From Rathayibacter sp. VKM Ac-2856 (GTDB lineage Bacteria > Actinomycetota > Actinomycetes > Actinomycetales > Microbacteriaceae), in contig NZ_JABMLF010000001.1 of the NCBI RefSeq assembly GCF_013205055.1, forward strand, positions 1,460,937-1,524,936: DNA of 64,000 nucleotides, written 5' to 3'. Position numbers and translations under genes: made by a program. Below the pieces are notes generated by a model, which did not search any database, was not told where the DNA came from, and saw only the letters and a program-made list of their open reading frames with translations. Position 1 is the stretch's first letter. Each line of letters starts with the position of its first letter. Of the stretch, positions 27,124 to 34,821 are shown piece by piece.

Positions 27124-27861
27124 ATGGCTCAGAAACAGTCGATCTTCGGCCGCATCGCGCAGCTCGCGAAGGCCAACATCAACGCCCTCCTCGACCAGGC
27201 CGAGGACCCGCAGAAGATGCTCGATCAGATGGTGCGCGACTACACCGACAGCATCCGCGACGCCGAGGCCGCCATCGCGCAGACCATCGGCAACCTGCGC
27301 CTGCTCGAGGACGACTACCGCGAGGACGTGCGGAACGCGGACGAGTGGGGCGGCAAGGCGCTCGCCGCCAGCCGCAAGGCCGACGAGCTGCGCTCCTCCG
27401 GCTCCACCGGCGACGCGGACAAGTTCGACGCGCTGGCGAAGGTGGCGCTCACCCGCCAGATCCAGTCCGAGAAGGAGGCGAAGGACGCCGAGCCGACCAT
27501 CGCCTCGCAGACCGAGGTCGTCGACAAGCTCAAGTCGGGCCTCAACCAGATGCGCGAGAAGCTGAACCAGCTCTCGTCCAAGCGCGACGAGCTGATCGCC
27601 CGCGCGAAGACCGTCGAGGCGCAGTCGCAGGTGCAGGACGCGATCAAGAGCATCGACATCATGGACCCGACCAGCGAGGTCAGCCGCTTCGAGCAGAAGA
27701 TCCGCCGCGAGGAGGCCCGCGTCCGCGGCGCCGAGGAGCTCGCCTCCTCCAGCCTCGACGCGCAGTTCGAGTCGCTCGAGGACCTCGGCGAGATGACCGA
27801 GGTCGAGGCGCGGCTCGCCGCCCTCAAGTCGGGCCGCCCGCAGGACTCGATCGGCTCCTGA
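27124..27861 (+). CDS. pspA: PspA/IM30-family phage-shock protein
   Basis: 245 residues, nearly all helical coiled coil, the ESCRT-III-like membrane remodelling family (LDQAEDPQKMLDQMVRDYTD at the N-terminus is diagnostic). It binds stressed inner membrane from the cytoplasmic side. It follows the TPM gene by 73 bp and probably shares its transcript; a stem-loop ends the unit. Confidence 0.92.
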   Translation: MAQKQSIFGRIAQLAKANINALLDQAEDPQKMLDQMVRDYTDSIRDAEAAIAQTIGNLRLLEDDYREDVRNADEWGGKALAASRKADELRSSGSTGDADKFDALAKVALTRQIQSEKEAKDAEPTIASQTEVVDKLKSGLNQMREKLNQLSSKRDELIARAKTVEAQSQVQDAIKSIDIMDPTSEVSRFEQKIRREEARVRGAEELASSSLDAQFESLEDLGEMTEVEARLAALKSGRPQDSIGS

Positions 27862-27873
27862 CCGCGAGGAGGG

Positions 27874-27906
27874 CTCCGGACCGACGAACGGCCGGTCGGC
27901 CCGGAG
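27874..27906. terminator. Stem-loop terminator after pspA
   Basis: A 12-bp stem with one mismatch (27874-27885 with 27895-27906), followed by TTCTCCTC. Confidence 0.65.
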
Positions 27907-28138
27907 TTCTCCTCATCGCATGCCCCCTCCGGCATGCCTCTCGAAGACTGGCAATCCTCCTGGTGCGGGGTCGAACAGCACCCCCTAGTGTTGGTCTCGG
28001 TCGCCCCGGAACCCGGTTGACTGATGCCTCGTCCGGCCCCTACCGACGCGGTGAACCATGAGCGGACCCGGACCTCCCGGGGATCGCTCACCGAGCGGCC
28101 GTCGATGCTGACGGCCACCCCGAACGAGCGAGGCGCCG

Positions 28139-29296
28139 ATGAGCACCCCCACCGCACTGTCCGACGGAAACACCCCCACCGCCCCCCGCGTCGAGGCCTC
28201 CCCCCGGGTCCAGGCCTCCCCCCGCGTGATCCGCACCCGCCCCCGCGGTGAAGGCGGATCGAACCCCACGACCGAGTACTCGGGCCTCCTGAGCACCGTC
28301 CGCGACGCCGGCCTCCTGCGCCGCCGCCGCGGCTACTACTACACCCTCTTCTCCGTGCTGACGCTGGCCCTCGGCGGGATCGTCACCGGCTTCGTGCTGC
28401 TGGGCGACTCGTGGTTCCAGCTGCTGCTCGCCGCGGCGCTCGGCATCGTCCTCACCCAGTTCGCCTTCCTGGCGCACGAGGCCTCGCACCGCCAGGTCTT
28501 CGAGTCCGGCAAGGCGAACGACATCGCCGGCCGCACTCTCGCGAATCTCGTCGTCGGCATCAGCTACTCGTGGTGGATGCACAAGCACAGCCGCCACCAC
28601 GCCAACCCGAACGTGCTCGGCAAGGACCCGGACATCGTCCGCGACGTCGTGTCGTTCACGCCGGAGGACGCGGCCCGCTCGCGCGGCGCCTACGCCTGGC
28701 TCACCCGCCGCCAGGGCTACGCCTTCTTCCCGCTGCTGCTGCTCGAGGGCGTCAACCTGCACCTGCACGGCTTCCGCACCGTCTTCGGCAAGGGCAAGGT
28801 CGACAAGCGCTGGGTCGAGATCACGATGCTCGTCGCCCGTGTCGGCCTCTACCTCGCCGTCGTCTTCTGGGCGCTGCCGCTCGGCATGGCGTTCGCCTTC
28901 GTCGGCGTGCAGATGGGCGTCTTCGGCCTCTACATGGGCGCCTCGTTCGCGCCGAACCACAAGGGCATGCCGATCCTGCCGAAGGAGGCCCGCGTCGACT
29001 TCCTGCGCCGTCAGGTCCTCACCTCGCGCAGCATCCGCGGCAACTGGTTCAACGACTACTTCATGGGCGGCCTGAACTACCAGGTCGAGCACCACCTCTT
29101 CCCGAACATGCCCCGCCCCGCGCTCCGCGAGGCCCAGGTCATCGCCAAGGAGTACTGCGCGACGCACCAGATCCCCTACACCGAGACCTCGCTGCTCGAG
29201 TCGTACGGCATCGTCGTCCGCTACCTGAACCGCGTGGGACTCTCGGCCGGCGGCGACCCGTTCGACTGCCCCGCCGCCACCGCCTACGGGCGCTGA
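28139..29296 (+). CDS. Membrane fatty-acid desaturase
   Basis: 385 residues, di-iron membrane desaturase that introduces double bonds in acyl chains to adjust membrane fluidity. All three histidine boxes are present: LAHEASH, HSRHHAN and QVEHHLFP, plus two pairs of membrane helices. The N-terminal ~45 residues are a proline-rich tail with ASPR repeats. ATG 28139 was chosen by the open frame and the downstream domain. Terminated by the stem-loop at 29320. Confidence 0.9.
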   Translation: MSTPTALSDGNTPTAPRVEASPRVQASPRVIRTRPRGEGGSNPTTEYSGLLSTVRDAGLLRRRRGYYYTLFSVLTLALGGIVTGFVLLGDSWFQLLLAAALGIVLTQFAFLAHEASHRQVFESGKANDIAGRTLANLVVGISYSWWMHKHSRHHANPNVLGKDPDIVRDVVSFTPEDAARSRGAYAWLTRRQGYAFFPLLLLEGVNLHLHGFRTVFGKGKVDKRWVEITMLVARVGLYLAVVFWALPLGMAFAFVGVQMGVFGLYMGASFAPNHKGMPILPKEARVDFLRRQVLTSRSIRGNWFNDYFMGGLNYQVEHHLFPNMPRPALREAQVIAKEYCATHQIPYTETSLLESYGIVVRYLNRVGLSAGGDPFDCPAATAYGR

Positions 29297-29319
29297 GCCG
29301 CCGCTCCGCACCGCTGCAC

Positions 29320-29363
29320 GACGAAGGCCCTCCCCTCCGAGAAGGAGGAGGAGGGCCTTCGTC
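29320..29363. terminator. Stem-loop terminator between convergent genes
   Basis: A 14-bp stem (GACGAAGGCCCTCC, 29320-29333, with 29350-29363) between the desaturase and the Tat-type secreted-protein gene. Confidence 0.8.
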
Positions 29364-29372
29364 GTCCACGCG

Positions 29373-29903
29373 TCAGTTCGCGGAGCAGAGGATGAGCGTG
29401 CTCGACACGTTCGCCGCGGTCTTCGCGCCGGTGCCGACGTAGCCGGTGGGGAGCGTCGCGACGGCGTTGAGCTGGAAGGCCACGGTGATCGAGAGCGTCG
29501 TGCGGATGGCGATGGTCGCCCCGGCCGGGACCTCGGACGTCAGGACGATCTGGCGAGAGGTGCCGCTGAGGACGTTGACGGTCGCCGTCCCTCCCGACAC
29601 CGAGAAGACGCCGATGTTGGCGATGCCGGAGCCGGTGATGGTGACGGTCGTGCCGATCGGCAGCGGCGCCGTCGGGCCGGCCTGAAGGGTGAAGCCGGGG
29701 CCGAGCAGGCCGAGGGTGCCGCAGCTGCCGCGGAGCGCGTAGGCGCCGATGTCGACGATGGAGGCCGCGGCGGACGGGGTGGCGACGGCGACGGCGACGA
29801 CCGGCACGGTCCACGCGGCGGCGGCCGCGACGGAGCGGCGGCTGACGAGGCGGTCGGAGTCGAGGCGGTCGGAGTCGGAGCGGGGCGAGGAGTCGTGGGT
29901 CAC
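29373..29903 (-). CDS. Tat-secreted protein of unknown function
   Basis: 176 residues from GTG 29903, which has GGAAGG 8 nt upstream. A twin-arginine signal (LVSRRSVAAAAAW, then hydrophobic) starts near residue 20, preceded by repeated SDSDRLDSDR. The mature part is a Thr/Val/Gly-rich beta-type domain with two cysteines (about residues 65 and 173), probably an Ig-like fold. No domain family is recognised. Confidence 0.65.
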   Translation of the reverse strand: MTHDSSPRSDSDRLDSDRLVSRRSVAAAAAWTVPVVAVAVATPSAAASIVDIGAYALRGSCGTLGLLGPGFTLQAGPTAPLPIGTTVTITGSGIANIGVFSVSGGTATVNVLSGTSRQIVLTSEVPAGATIAIRTTLSITVAFQLNAVATLPTGYVGTGAKTAANVSSTLILCSAN

Positions 29904-30077
29904 GGTGTGGCCTTCCGGTCGAGGAGTGCAGGTGCGGCACCACGCCGGCGACAGTGGCGGGTGGGGCCGGCTCGATCGTCGCGAGACGCGACGCGGGCCG
30001 CCACCGCGGAGAGCCTGTCCCCCGTCAGAGGGAGTGGGGCCGAATGCAAGGGGTTCCCGGAGGGATCGGAGGCGGCC

Positions 30078-30083
30078 TACCGT
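30078..30083 (+). promoter_or_regulatory. -10 box of a leaderless promoter
   Basis: TACCGT ends 6 nt before the ATG at 30090. Confidence 0.45.
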
Positions 30084-30089
30084 GGCTCC

Positions 30090-30350
30090 ATGAGCAGCTC
30101 CGAGAACGAGAACGAGACGACCCGGGTCGAGTACGAGAAGACCTCCGGCACGGCCGGATCCTCCGACACCGGGACCACCGCGGGCCTCGACCAGGTCGCC
30201 GGCGCGTCCCCCGACGGGACCGACGGCGTCGATGCGTCGGGCGAGGCGCCCAACCCGCCCCTGCCCGACTGGGGACCCACCGACGGCGTCCACGGCACCG
30301 ACGCGGAGACCGAGGACGACACCGACGCATCGGGCGCCGCAGGGCACTGA
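30090..30350 (+). CDS. Small acidic, disordered protein
   Basis: 86 residues, highly acidic and rich in Asp, Gly, Ser and Thr, with no hydrophobic segment. It is almost certainly disordered. The function is unknown. A TACCGT box 6 nt before the ATG suggests a leaderless mRNA. Confidence 0.55.
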   Translation: MSSSENENETTRVEYEKTSGTAGSSDTGTTAGLDQVAGASPDGTDGVDASGEAPNPPLPDWGPTDGVHGTDAETEDDTDASGAAGH

Positions 30351-30471
30351 CGTCACCCTCCCGGGGCCCCCGCACGTCCTCGCCGACCCCCCGTCGGCCG
30401 GGAAGCGCGGGGGCCCTCCGTCGTCCCTCCGTGTTCGCCGGAACGTCGCCGGGAGCCTCCGCCTGCGGCCC

Positions 30472-30477
30472 TACACT
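30472..30477 (+). promoter_or_regulatory. -10 box of a leaderless promoter
   Basis: TACACT ends 6 nt before the ATG at 30484. Confidence 0.5.
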
Positions 30478-30483
30478 GGCGCA

Positions 30484-31182
30484 ATGCAGCCGAACGAACG
30501 CGCCCTCCGGGTGATCTCCTACAACCTCCGGGAGCACAGGGCGCACGGCGAGATCGCTCCGCTCGCCGCCCGGCACGACGTCGACGTCCTCTGCCTCCAG
30601 GAGTGCGACACCACGAAGCTCCCCCAGGAGCTCGGCGATCTGCGGCTCGCCTCGGTGACCGCGCGCAACCGCCTCGGGCTCGCCGTCTACTACTCGCACG
30701 CCCGCTTCGACCTCGTCGGCAGCGCCGCGTTCGAGCTCAGCAAGTCGATGCACGACCGCGTGATGTCCCCCGCTCACGAGCGCCTGCTCGCCGTCCGGCT
30801 CGAGGACCGCGAGGGCGGATCGATCGCCGTCTCGTCCTTCCACGCGGCCCCGCTCTCGGCCGGCAACGCCCTCCGCCGGAAGCAGATCGGCGAGGCGCTC
30901 GACCGCCTGCGCGACTACGCGCCGGACACCCCATCGCTGATGGTGGGCGACTACAACTACCCCTGGTTCTTCCGCGGACTCGATCGGAAGATGACGCGGA
31001 ACGGCTACCTGGTGTCGCGGAGTGATTCGCCGACCTATGCGCGCTACCGCTACTTCAGCGGCCACTTCGACTTCGCGATCAGCGACTCCGTCCGGATCGA
31101 GCGGGTCTCGACCCTGCCGCAGGGCGTGTCCGACCACCTGCCCGTCCTGGTCGACGCGCACTACGACGTCCGCGCCGCATGA
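30484..31182 (+). CDS. Endonuclease/exonuclease/phosphatase-family protein
   Basis: 232 residues, the metal-dependent EEP fold (DNase I, Mg-dependent phosphodiesterase, inositol-phosphatase superfamily). Motifs are visible in order: ISYNL with the first Asn, CLQECD with the metal-binding Glu, VGDYNYPW, and the final GVSDHLPV with the catalytic Asp-His. No signal peptide, so it acts in the cytoplasm. The substrate is unknown. The promoter is leaderless-type. Confidence 0.85.
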   Translation: MQPNERALRVISYNLREHRAHGEIAPLAARHDVDVLCLQECDTTKLPQELGDLRLASVTARNRLGLAVYYSHARFDLVGSAAFELSKSMHDRVMSPAHERLLAVRLEDREGGSIAVSSFHAAPLSAGNALRRKQIGEALDRLRDYAPDTPSLMVGDYNYPWFFRGLDRKMTRNGYLVSRSDSPTYARYRYFSGHFDFAISDSVRIERVSTLPQGVSDHLPVLVDAHYDVRAA

Positions 31183-31210
31183 GCGGTCGGTCTCCCAGGG
31201 GCCTCCTCGG

Positions 31211-31216
31211 TAGGCT
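31211..31216 (+). promoter_or_regulatory. -10 box of a leaderless promoter
   Basis: TAGGCT ends 6 nt before the GTG at 31223. Confidence 0.5.
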
Positions 31217-31222
31217 CGTCGA

Positions 31223-31849
31223 GTGACGACCCTGATCCTCGCCCGGCACGGAGAGACCGTCTGGCACGCCGAGAACCGCTACGCGGGCTCCTCCGACATC
31301 GCGCTGACCCCGCTCGGCCAGGACCAGGCGGCGACGCTCGCCTCCTGGGCCGTCGACGCCGAGCTCGACGCGGTGTACTCCTCCACCCTCGTCCGCGCGG
31401 TGCGCACCGCGGTGCCCGCCGCCCGCGCCGCCCACCTCGAGGTGCAGCTCGATCCCGCTCTCGTCGAGGTCGACTTCGGCCAGGGCGAGGGACTGACGAA
31501 CGCCGAGATGGAGAAGCGGTTCCCGGACGCGTACCGCGCCTGGGTCGCCGCTCCCGCCATCCAGCCTATGCCCGGCGGTGAGTCCGGCCTCGACGCCGTC
31601 GCGCGCGCGAACGCGTCGCTCGCCCGCATCCACCACGAGCACCCGGAGGGGCGCGTGCTCGTCGTCGCGCACGGCACCCTGATCCGGCTGCTGCTCTGCG
31701 CCTACCTCGGCATCAACCCCGAGACCTACCGGCACACCTTCCCGTCGGTCGACAACGTCTCCCTGACGACGCTGCTCTGGGACGAGACCGGTGTCGGCCT
31801 GCTCGGCTACAACGTCCCGCCCGTGCAGAAGCAGCGGCGCTCGAGCTGA
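31223..31849 (+). CDS. Histidine phosphatase family protein
   Basis: 208 residues, phosphoglycerate-mutase-like phosphatase. The catalytic ARHGETVWHAENRYAG stretch carries the phospho-His, and VVAHGTLIRLLL supplies the second His. Members dephosphorylate sugar phosphates, phosphoglycerate or small nucleotides; the exact one is unknown. A TAGGCT box 6 nt before the GTG suggests a leaderless mRNA. The EamA transporter gene begins close behind it. Confidence 0.88.
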   Translation: MTTLILARHGETVWHAENRYAGSSDIALTPLGQDQAATLASWAVDAELDAVYSSTLVRAVRTAVPAARAAHLEVQLDPALVEVDFGQGEGLTNAEMEKRFPDAYRAWVAAPAIQPMPGGESGLDAVARANASLARIHHEHPEGRVLVVAHGTLIRLLLCAYLGINPETYRHTFPSVDNVSLTTLLWDETGVGLLGYNVPPVQKQRRSS

Positions 31850-31893
31850 ACGCCGTCCCGCCCGCCCGGGCGAGCGCGGGGTCGATCGGACTC

Positions 31894-32703
31894 GTGCTCG
31901 GCTCGATCGCGAGCGTGCAGCTCGGGGCGTCCTTCGCCGTGCTGCTCTTCCCCGCCGCCGGGCCGATCGGGACGGTCACGCTGCGCCTGGTCTTCTCGGC
32001 GCTGGTGCTCCTCGTGGTCTGCCGCCCGCGGATCCGCGGCTACTCGCGCTCGGACTGGGCGACCGTCGGCGCGTACGGCCTCGCACTCGGCGGGATGAAC
32101 GCCTGCTACTACGAGGCGATCGCCCGCATCCCCCAGGGTGCGGCGGTGACGCTCGAGGTGCTCGGGCCGCTCGTGCTGTCGGTGATCGCGGGGCGCAGTC
32201 TCGTCAGCCTGCTCTGGGCGGCCCTCGCGCTCGCCGGCGTCGTCACGCTCTCGCAGGGCGGCTTCTCGTCGCTCGACCCCGTCGGCGTCGCCTTCGCGCT
32301 CGGCGCCGCCGCGCTGTGGGCCACCTACATCGTCTTCGCCGGCCGCACCGGCGGGCGCTTCCCGCGACTCGACGGTCTCGCGCTCGCGCTGACCGCGGGC
32401 GCGATCGTGTCGCTGCCCTTCGGCATCGCGACGGCCGGGCCCGCGCTGGTGCTGCCGCCCGTGCTGCTGCTGGGCCTCGCGGTCGCCGTGCTGTCCTCGG
32501 CGCTCCCCTACGCGCTGGAGCTGCTCGCCCTGCGGCGGATGCGCTCGTCGACCTTCTCGATCCTGATGGCGCTGGCGCCGGGCGCCGCGGCGCTCTCGGG
32601 CTTCCTCGTGCTCGGCCAGCGGCTGACCGTGGTGGAGGCGATCGGCATCGCCCTCGTGGTCGCGGCGAGCGTCGGCGCGGTGCGGACGGCCCGGCGCGCC
32701 TGA
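31894..32703 (+). CDS. EamA/RhtA-type exporter, start uncertain
   Basis: 269 residues from GTG 31894, about nine or ten hydrophobic helices in two EamA halves, the drug/metabolite exporter superfamily (amino-acid export is common in RhtA relatives). The frame is open upstream into the previous gene; family N-termini extend roughly 15-20 residues, so a CTG at 31846 could be the real start. No ribosome site is seen at the GTG, and it is 44 nt downstream of the phosphatase stop, so it is probably cotranscribed. Confidence 0.8.
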   Translation: MLGSIASVQLGASFAVLLFPAAGPIGTVTLRLVFSALVLLVVCRPRIRGYSRSDWATVGAYGLALGGMNACYYEAIARIPQGAAVTLEVLGPLVLSVIAGRSLVSLLWAALALAGVVTLSQGGFSSLDPVGVAFALGAAALWATYIVFAGRTGGRFPRLDGLALALTAGAIVSLPFGIATAGPALVLPPVLLLGLAVAVLSSALPYALELLALRRMRSSTFSILMALAPGAAALSGFLVLGQRLTVVEAIGIALVVAASVGAVRTARRA

Positions 32704-32930
32704 GCCGCTGGCCCGTTCCGGATCCGCAGCTGTCGCGGATCGTCGGGCGGTGCGGACCGGGCCGGGGCGCGGGAGCCGCCCTTTCGGGTCGGGCGGCTGG
32801 TCGGACCAGGTCACCGTACGCGATGGTGTCCCCGGCCCGGTCCGATTCCGACGGTACTGAGCGCCGACTCCCCCGCCTAGGTGTCGGGAACGGCGCGGCC
32901 ACAACGGGGGCCAGCGGTGGGCGATGGGGG

Positions 32931-32968
32931 GTCTCGATACGCCGCTGCGCGGCTACTCGACCAGCATG
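32931..32968 (-). repeat. Dispersed hairpin repeat, minus orientation
   Basis: GTCTCGATACGCCGC to CCAGCATG. It faces the inverted copy at 33024. The 394-bp gap 32704-33097 holds these two copies and the MarR promoter; I see no gene in it. Confidence 0.85.
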
Positions 32969-33023
32969 AGCGCGCGCCGCCTACGCCGCCCGTGCAGCGG
33001 CCCTCACGGCGCGGCGCGCCCTC

Positions 33024-33062
33024 CATGCTGATCGAGTAGCCCTCGAAGAGGGCGTATCGAGA
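33024..33062 (+). repeat. Dispersed hairpin repeat with a changed but paired stem
   Basis: The stem here is GCCCTC/GAGGGC around GAA, in place of GCCGC/GCGGC, so base pairing is kept while the sequence differs. Confidence 0.8.
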
Positions 33063-33083
33063 TCCATGCGGGCCAGTTCTTTT

Positions 33084-33094
33084 GTTAGGCTAAC
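33084..33094 (+). promoter_or_regulatory. Palindrome GTTAGGCTAAC overlapping -10 box of MarR gene
   Basis: An inverted repeat GTTAG-G-CTAAC contains the -10 TAGGCT (33086-33091), whose end is 6 nt before the GTG at 33098. A bound regulator would block its own promoter, typical of MarR proteins. Confidence 0.65.
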
Positions 33095-33097
33095 TAT

Positions 33098-33532
33098 GTG
33101 ACCTCCCCCGACGCCGATCTCCCCGCCCTCGCCGGCGCCACCCGCATCGCGGTGGGCCGGCTCGGCCGGCGACTGCGCCAGGAGAAGGCGGAGCACGAGC
33201 TGAGCGACGCGCAGTTCGGCGTCCTCGCCCTGCTGCACCGCGAGGGCCCGCGCACGCTCGGCGAGCTCGCCGAGGCGGAGCGGGTGCGGCCGCCGTCGAT
33301 GACCCGCACCGTCGGCTGCCTCGTCGACGACGGACTCGTCGAGCGCCTCCCCGACCCGAGCGACGGCCGGGTCACCCGCATCCGCGCGACGGCACTCGGC
33401 TCCGAGCTCGTGCTCGACGTCCGCCGCAGCCGCGACGCCTGGCTGGTCGCCCGACTCCGCGAGCTCGACCCCGCCCAGCGCCGGCTGTTGCAGGACGCGG
33501 CCGCCCTCCTCCGCGAGGTGGCGGACCGATGA
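33098..33532 (+). CDS. MarR-family transcriptional regulator
   Basis: 144 residues, winged-helix repressor. The recognition region runs through LAEAERVRPPSMTRTV and the DPSDGRVTRIRAT wing. Its stop overlaps the ATG of the MFS gene by 4 nt (ATGA), so it controls that exporter and, by the palindrome over its promoter, itself. The mRNA is probably leaderless. Confidence 0.92.
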   Translation: MTSPDADLPALAGATRIAVGRLGRRLRQEKAEHELSDAQFGVLALLHREGPRTLGELAEAERVRPPSMTRTVGCLVDDGLVERLPDPSDGRVTRIRATALGSELVLDVRRSRDAWLVARLRELDPAQRRLLQDAAALLREVADR

Positions 33533-34812
33533 GCGCGATGTTCCGCTCGCTCGCCGTCCCGAACTACCGGATCTGGTTCGCCGGCGCGATGGTCTCCAAC
33601 ATCGGCACCTGGATGCAGCGCACGGCCCAGGACTGGATCGTCATCAACGATCTGACCGACCACGACGCGACCGCGCTCGGCGTGACGATGGCGCTGCAGT
33701 TCGGGCCGCAGCTGCTGATGGTCCCCTTCTCCGGCTTCATCGCCGACCGCTTCGACCGCCGGAAGCTCCTGATGGCGACGCAGGCCGCGATGGCCGTGCT
33801 CGGCCTCGGGCTCGGCCTGATCGTGGTGACCGGGATCGTCCAGCTCTGGATGGTCTACGTCTTCGCCCTGCTCCTCGGCTTCGCGGCGGCGATCGACGCT
33901 CCGGTGCGCCAGACGTTCGTCTCCGCCCTCGTCGAGGAGCGCGACCTCTCCAACGCGGTCTCGCTGAACTCCGCCTCGTTCAACTCCGCACGGATGATCG
34001 GCCCGGCGCTCGCGGGCGTGCTGATCGCGGCCGTCGGCTCGGGCTGGGTCTTCCTCCTCAACGCGGCCAGCTTCGTCGCCGTGCTGGTCTCGCTGCGCTT
34101 CCTGCACCGCGACCAGCTGCGCTCCGCCCCGCGCGCGACCCGCGGACCCGGGGCGCTGCTCGAGGGGTTCCGCTACGTCTCCCGCCGGCCGGACATCCTC
34201 GTCGTGCTCTCGATCGTGTTCCTGATCGGCACCTTCGGCCTCAACTTCCCGATCTTCGCCTCGACGATGGCGACGGTCGAGTTCGACATGGGCGCGAGCG
34301 AGTTCGGCCTGCTCTCCTCGGCGATCGCGGTCGGCTCGGTGGTCGGCGCCCTGCTCTCCGCGCGCCGCGACCGCCCGCGCCTGCGCCTGATCGTCGGCGC
34401 CGCGGCCGCCTTCGGCGTCGCGCTCGCCCTCGCCGGCCTGATGCCGACCGTGTGGGCGTTCGCGATCCTGCTCCCCTTCGTCGGGATCGCCGCGCAGACG
34501 CTGATGACCTCGGCCAACGGCTACGTGCAGCTGTCCACCGCTCCGGAGATGCGCGGCCGCGTGATGGCGCTCTACATGGCCATCTTCATGGGCGGCACCC
34601 CGATCGGCGCTCCCCTGATCGGCTGGGTGGCGAACACCTTCGGCCCCCGCCCGGCGATGCTGGTCGGCGCCGCCTCCGGCGCGGTCGCCGCCGGCGTCGG
34701 CCTCGGCTGGTACCTGCGCACCCGCCGCCGCGCCCGCGCCGGCGAGCCCGCGGCCCAGGAGGAGGTCGCCCCGGCGCGATCGCACCCGACGAGCGCGGCC
34801 ACGCTGCACTGA
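33529..34812 (+). CDS. MFS exporter of the 12-helix (DHA3/enterobactin-exporter-like) type
   Basis: 427 residues, about 12 helices. The N-terminal half carries GTWMQRTAQDWIV and ADRFDRRKLL typical of the group that exports macrolides, siderophores or other hydrophobic compounds. Translationally coupled to the MarR regulator. The C-tail is Arg/Ala-rich. Convergent with the very large BoNT-like gene, 9 bp away. Confidence 0.9.
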   Translation: MSAMFRSLAVPNYRIWFAGAMVSNIGTWMQRTAQDWIVINDLTDHDATALGVTMALQFGPQLLMVPFSGFIADRFDRRKLLMATQAAMAVLGLGLGLIVVTGIVQLWMVYVFALLLGFAAAIDAPVRQTFVSALVEERDLSNAVSLNSASFNSARMIGPALAGVLIAAVGSGWVFLLNAASFVAVLVSLRFLHRDQLRSAPRATRGPGALLEGFRYVSRRPDILVVLSIVFLIGTFGLNFPIFASTMATVEFDMGASEFGLLSSAIAVGSVVGALLSARRDRPRLRLIVGAAAAFGVALALAGLMPTVWAFAILLPFVGIAAQTLMTSANGYVQLSTAPEMRGRVMALYMAIFMGGTPIGAPLIGWVANTFGPRPAMLVGAASGAVAAGVGLGWYLRTRRRARAGEPAAQEEVAPARSHPTSAATLH

Positions 34813-34821
34813 CCCGGCGGG

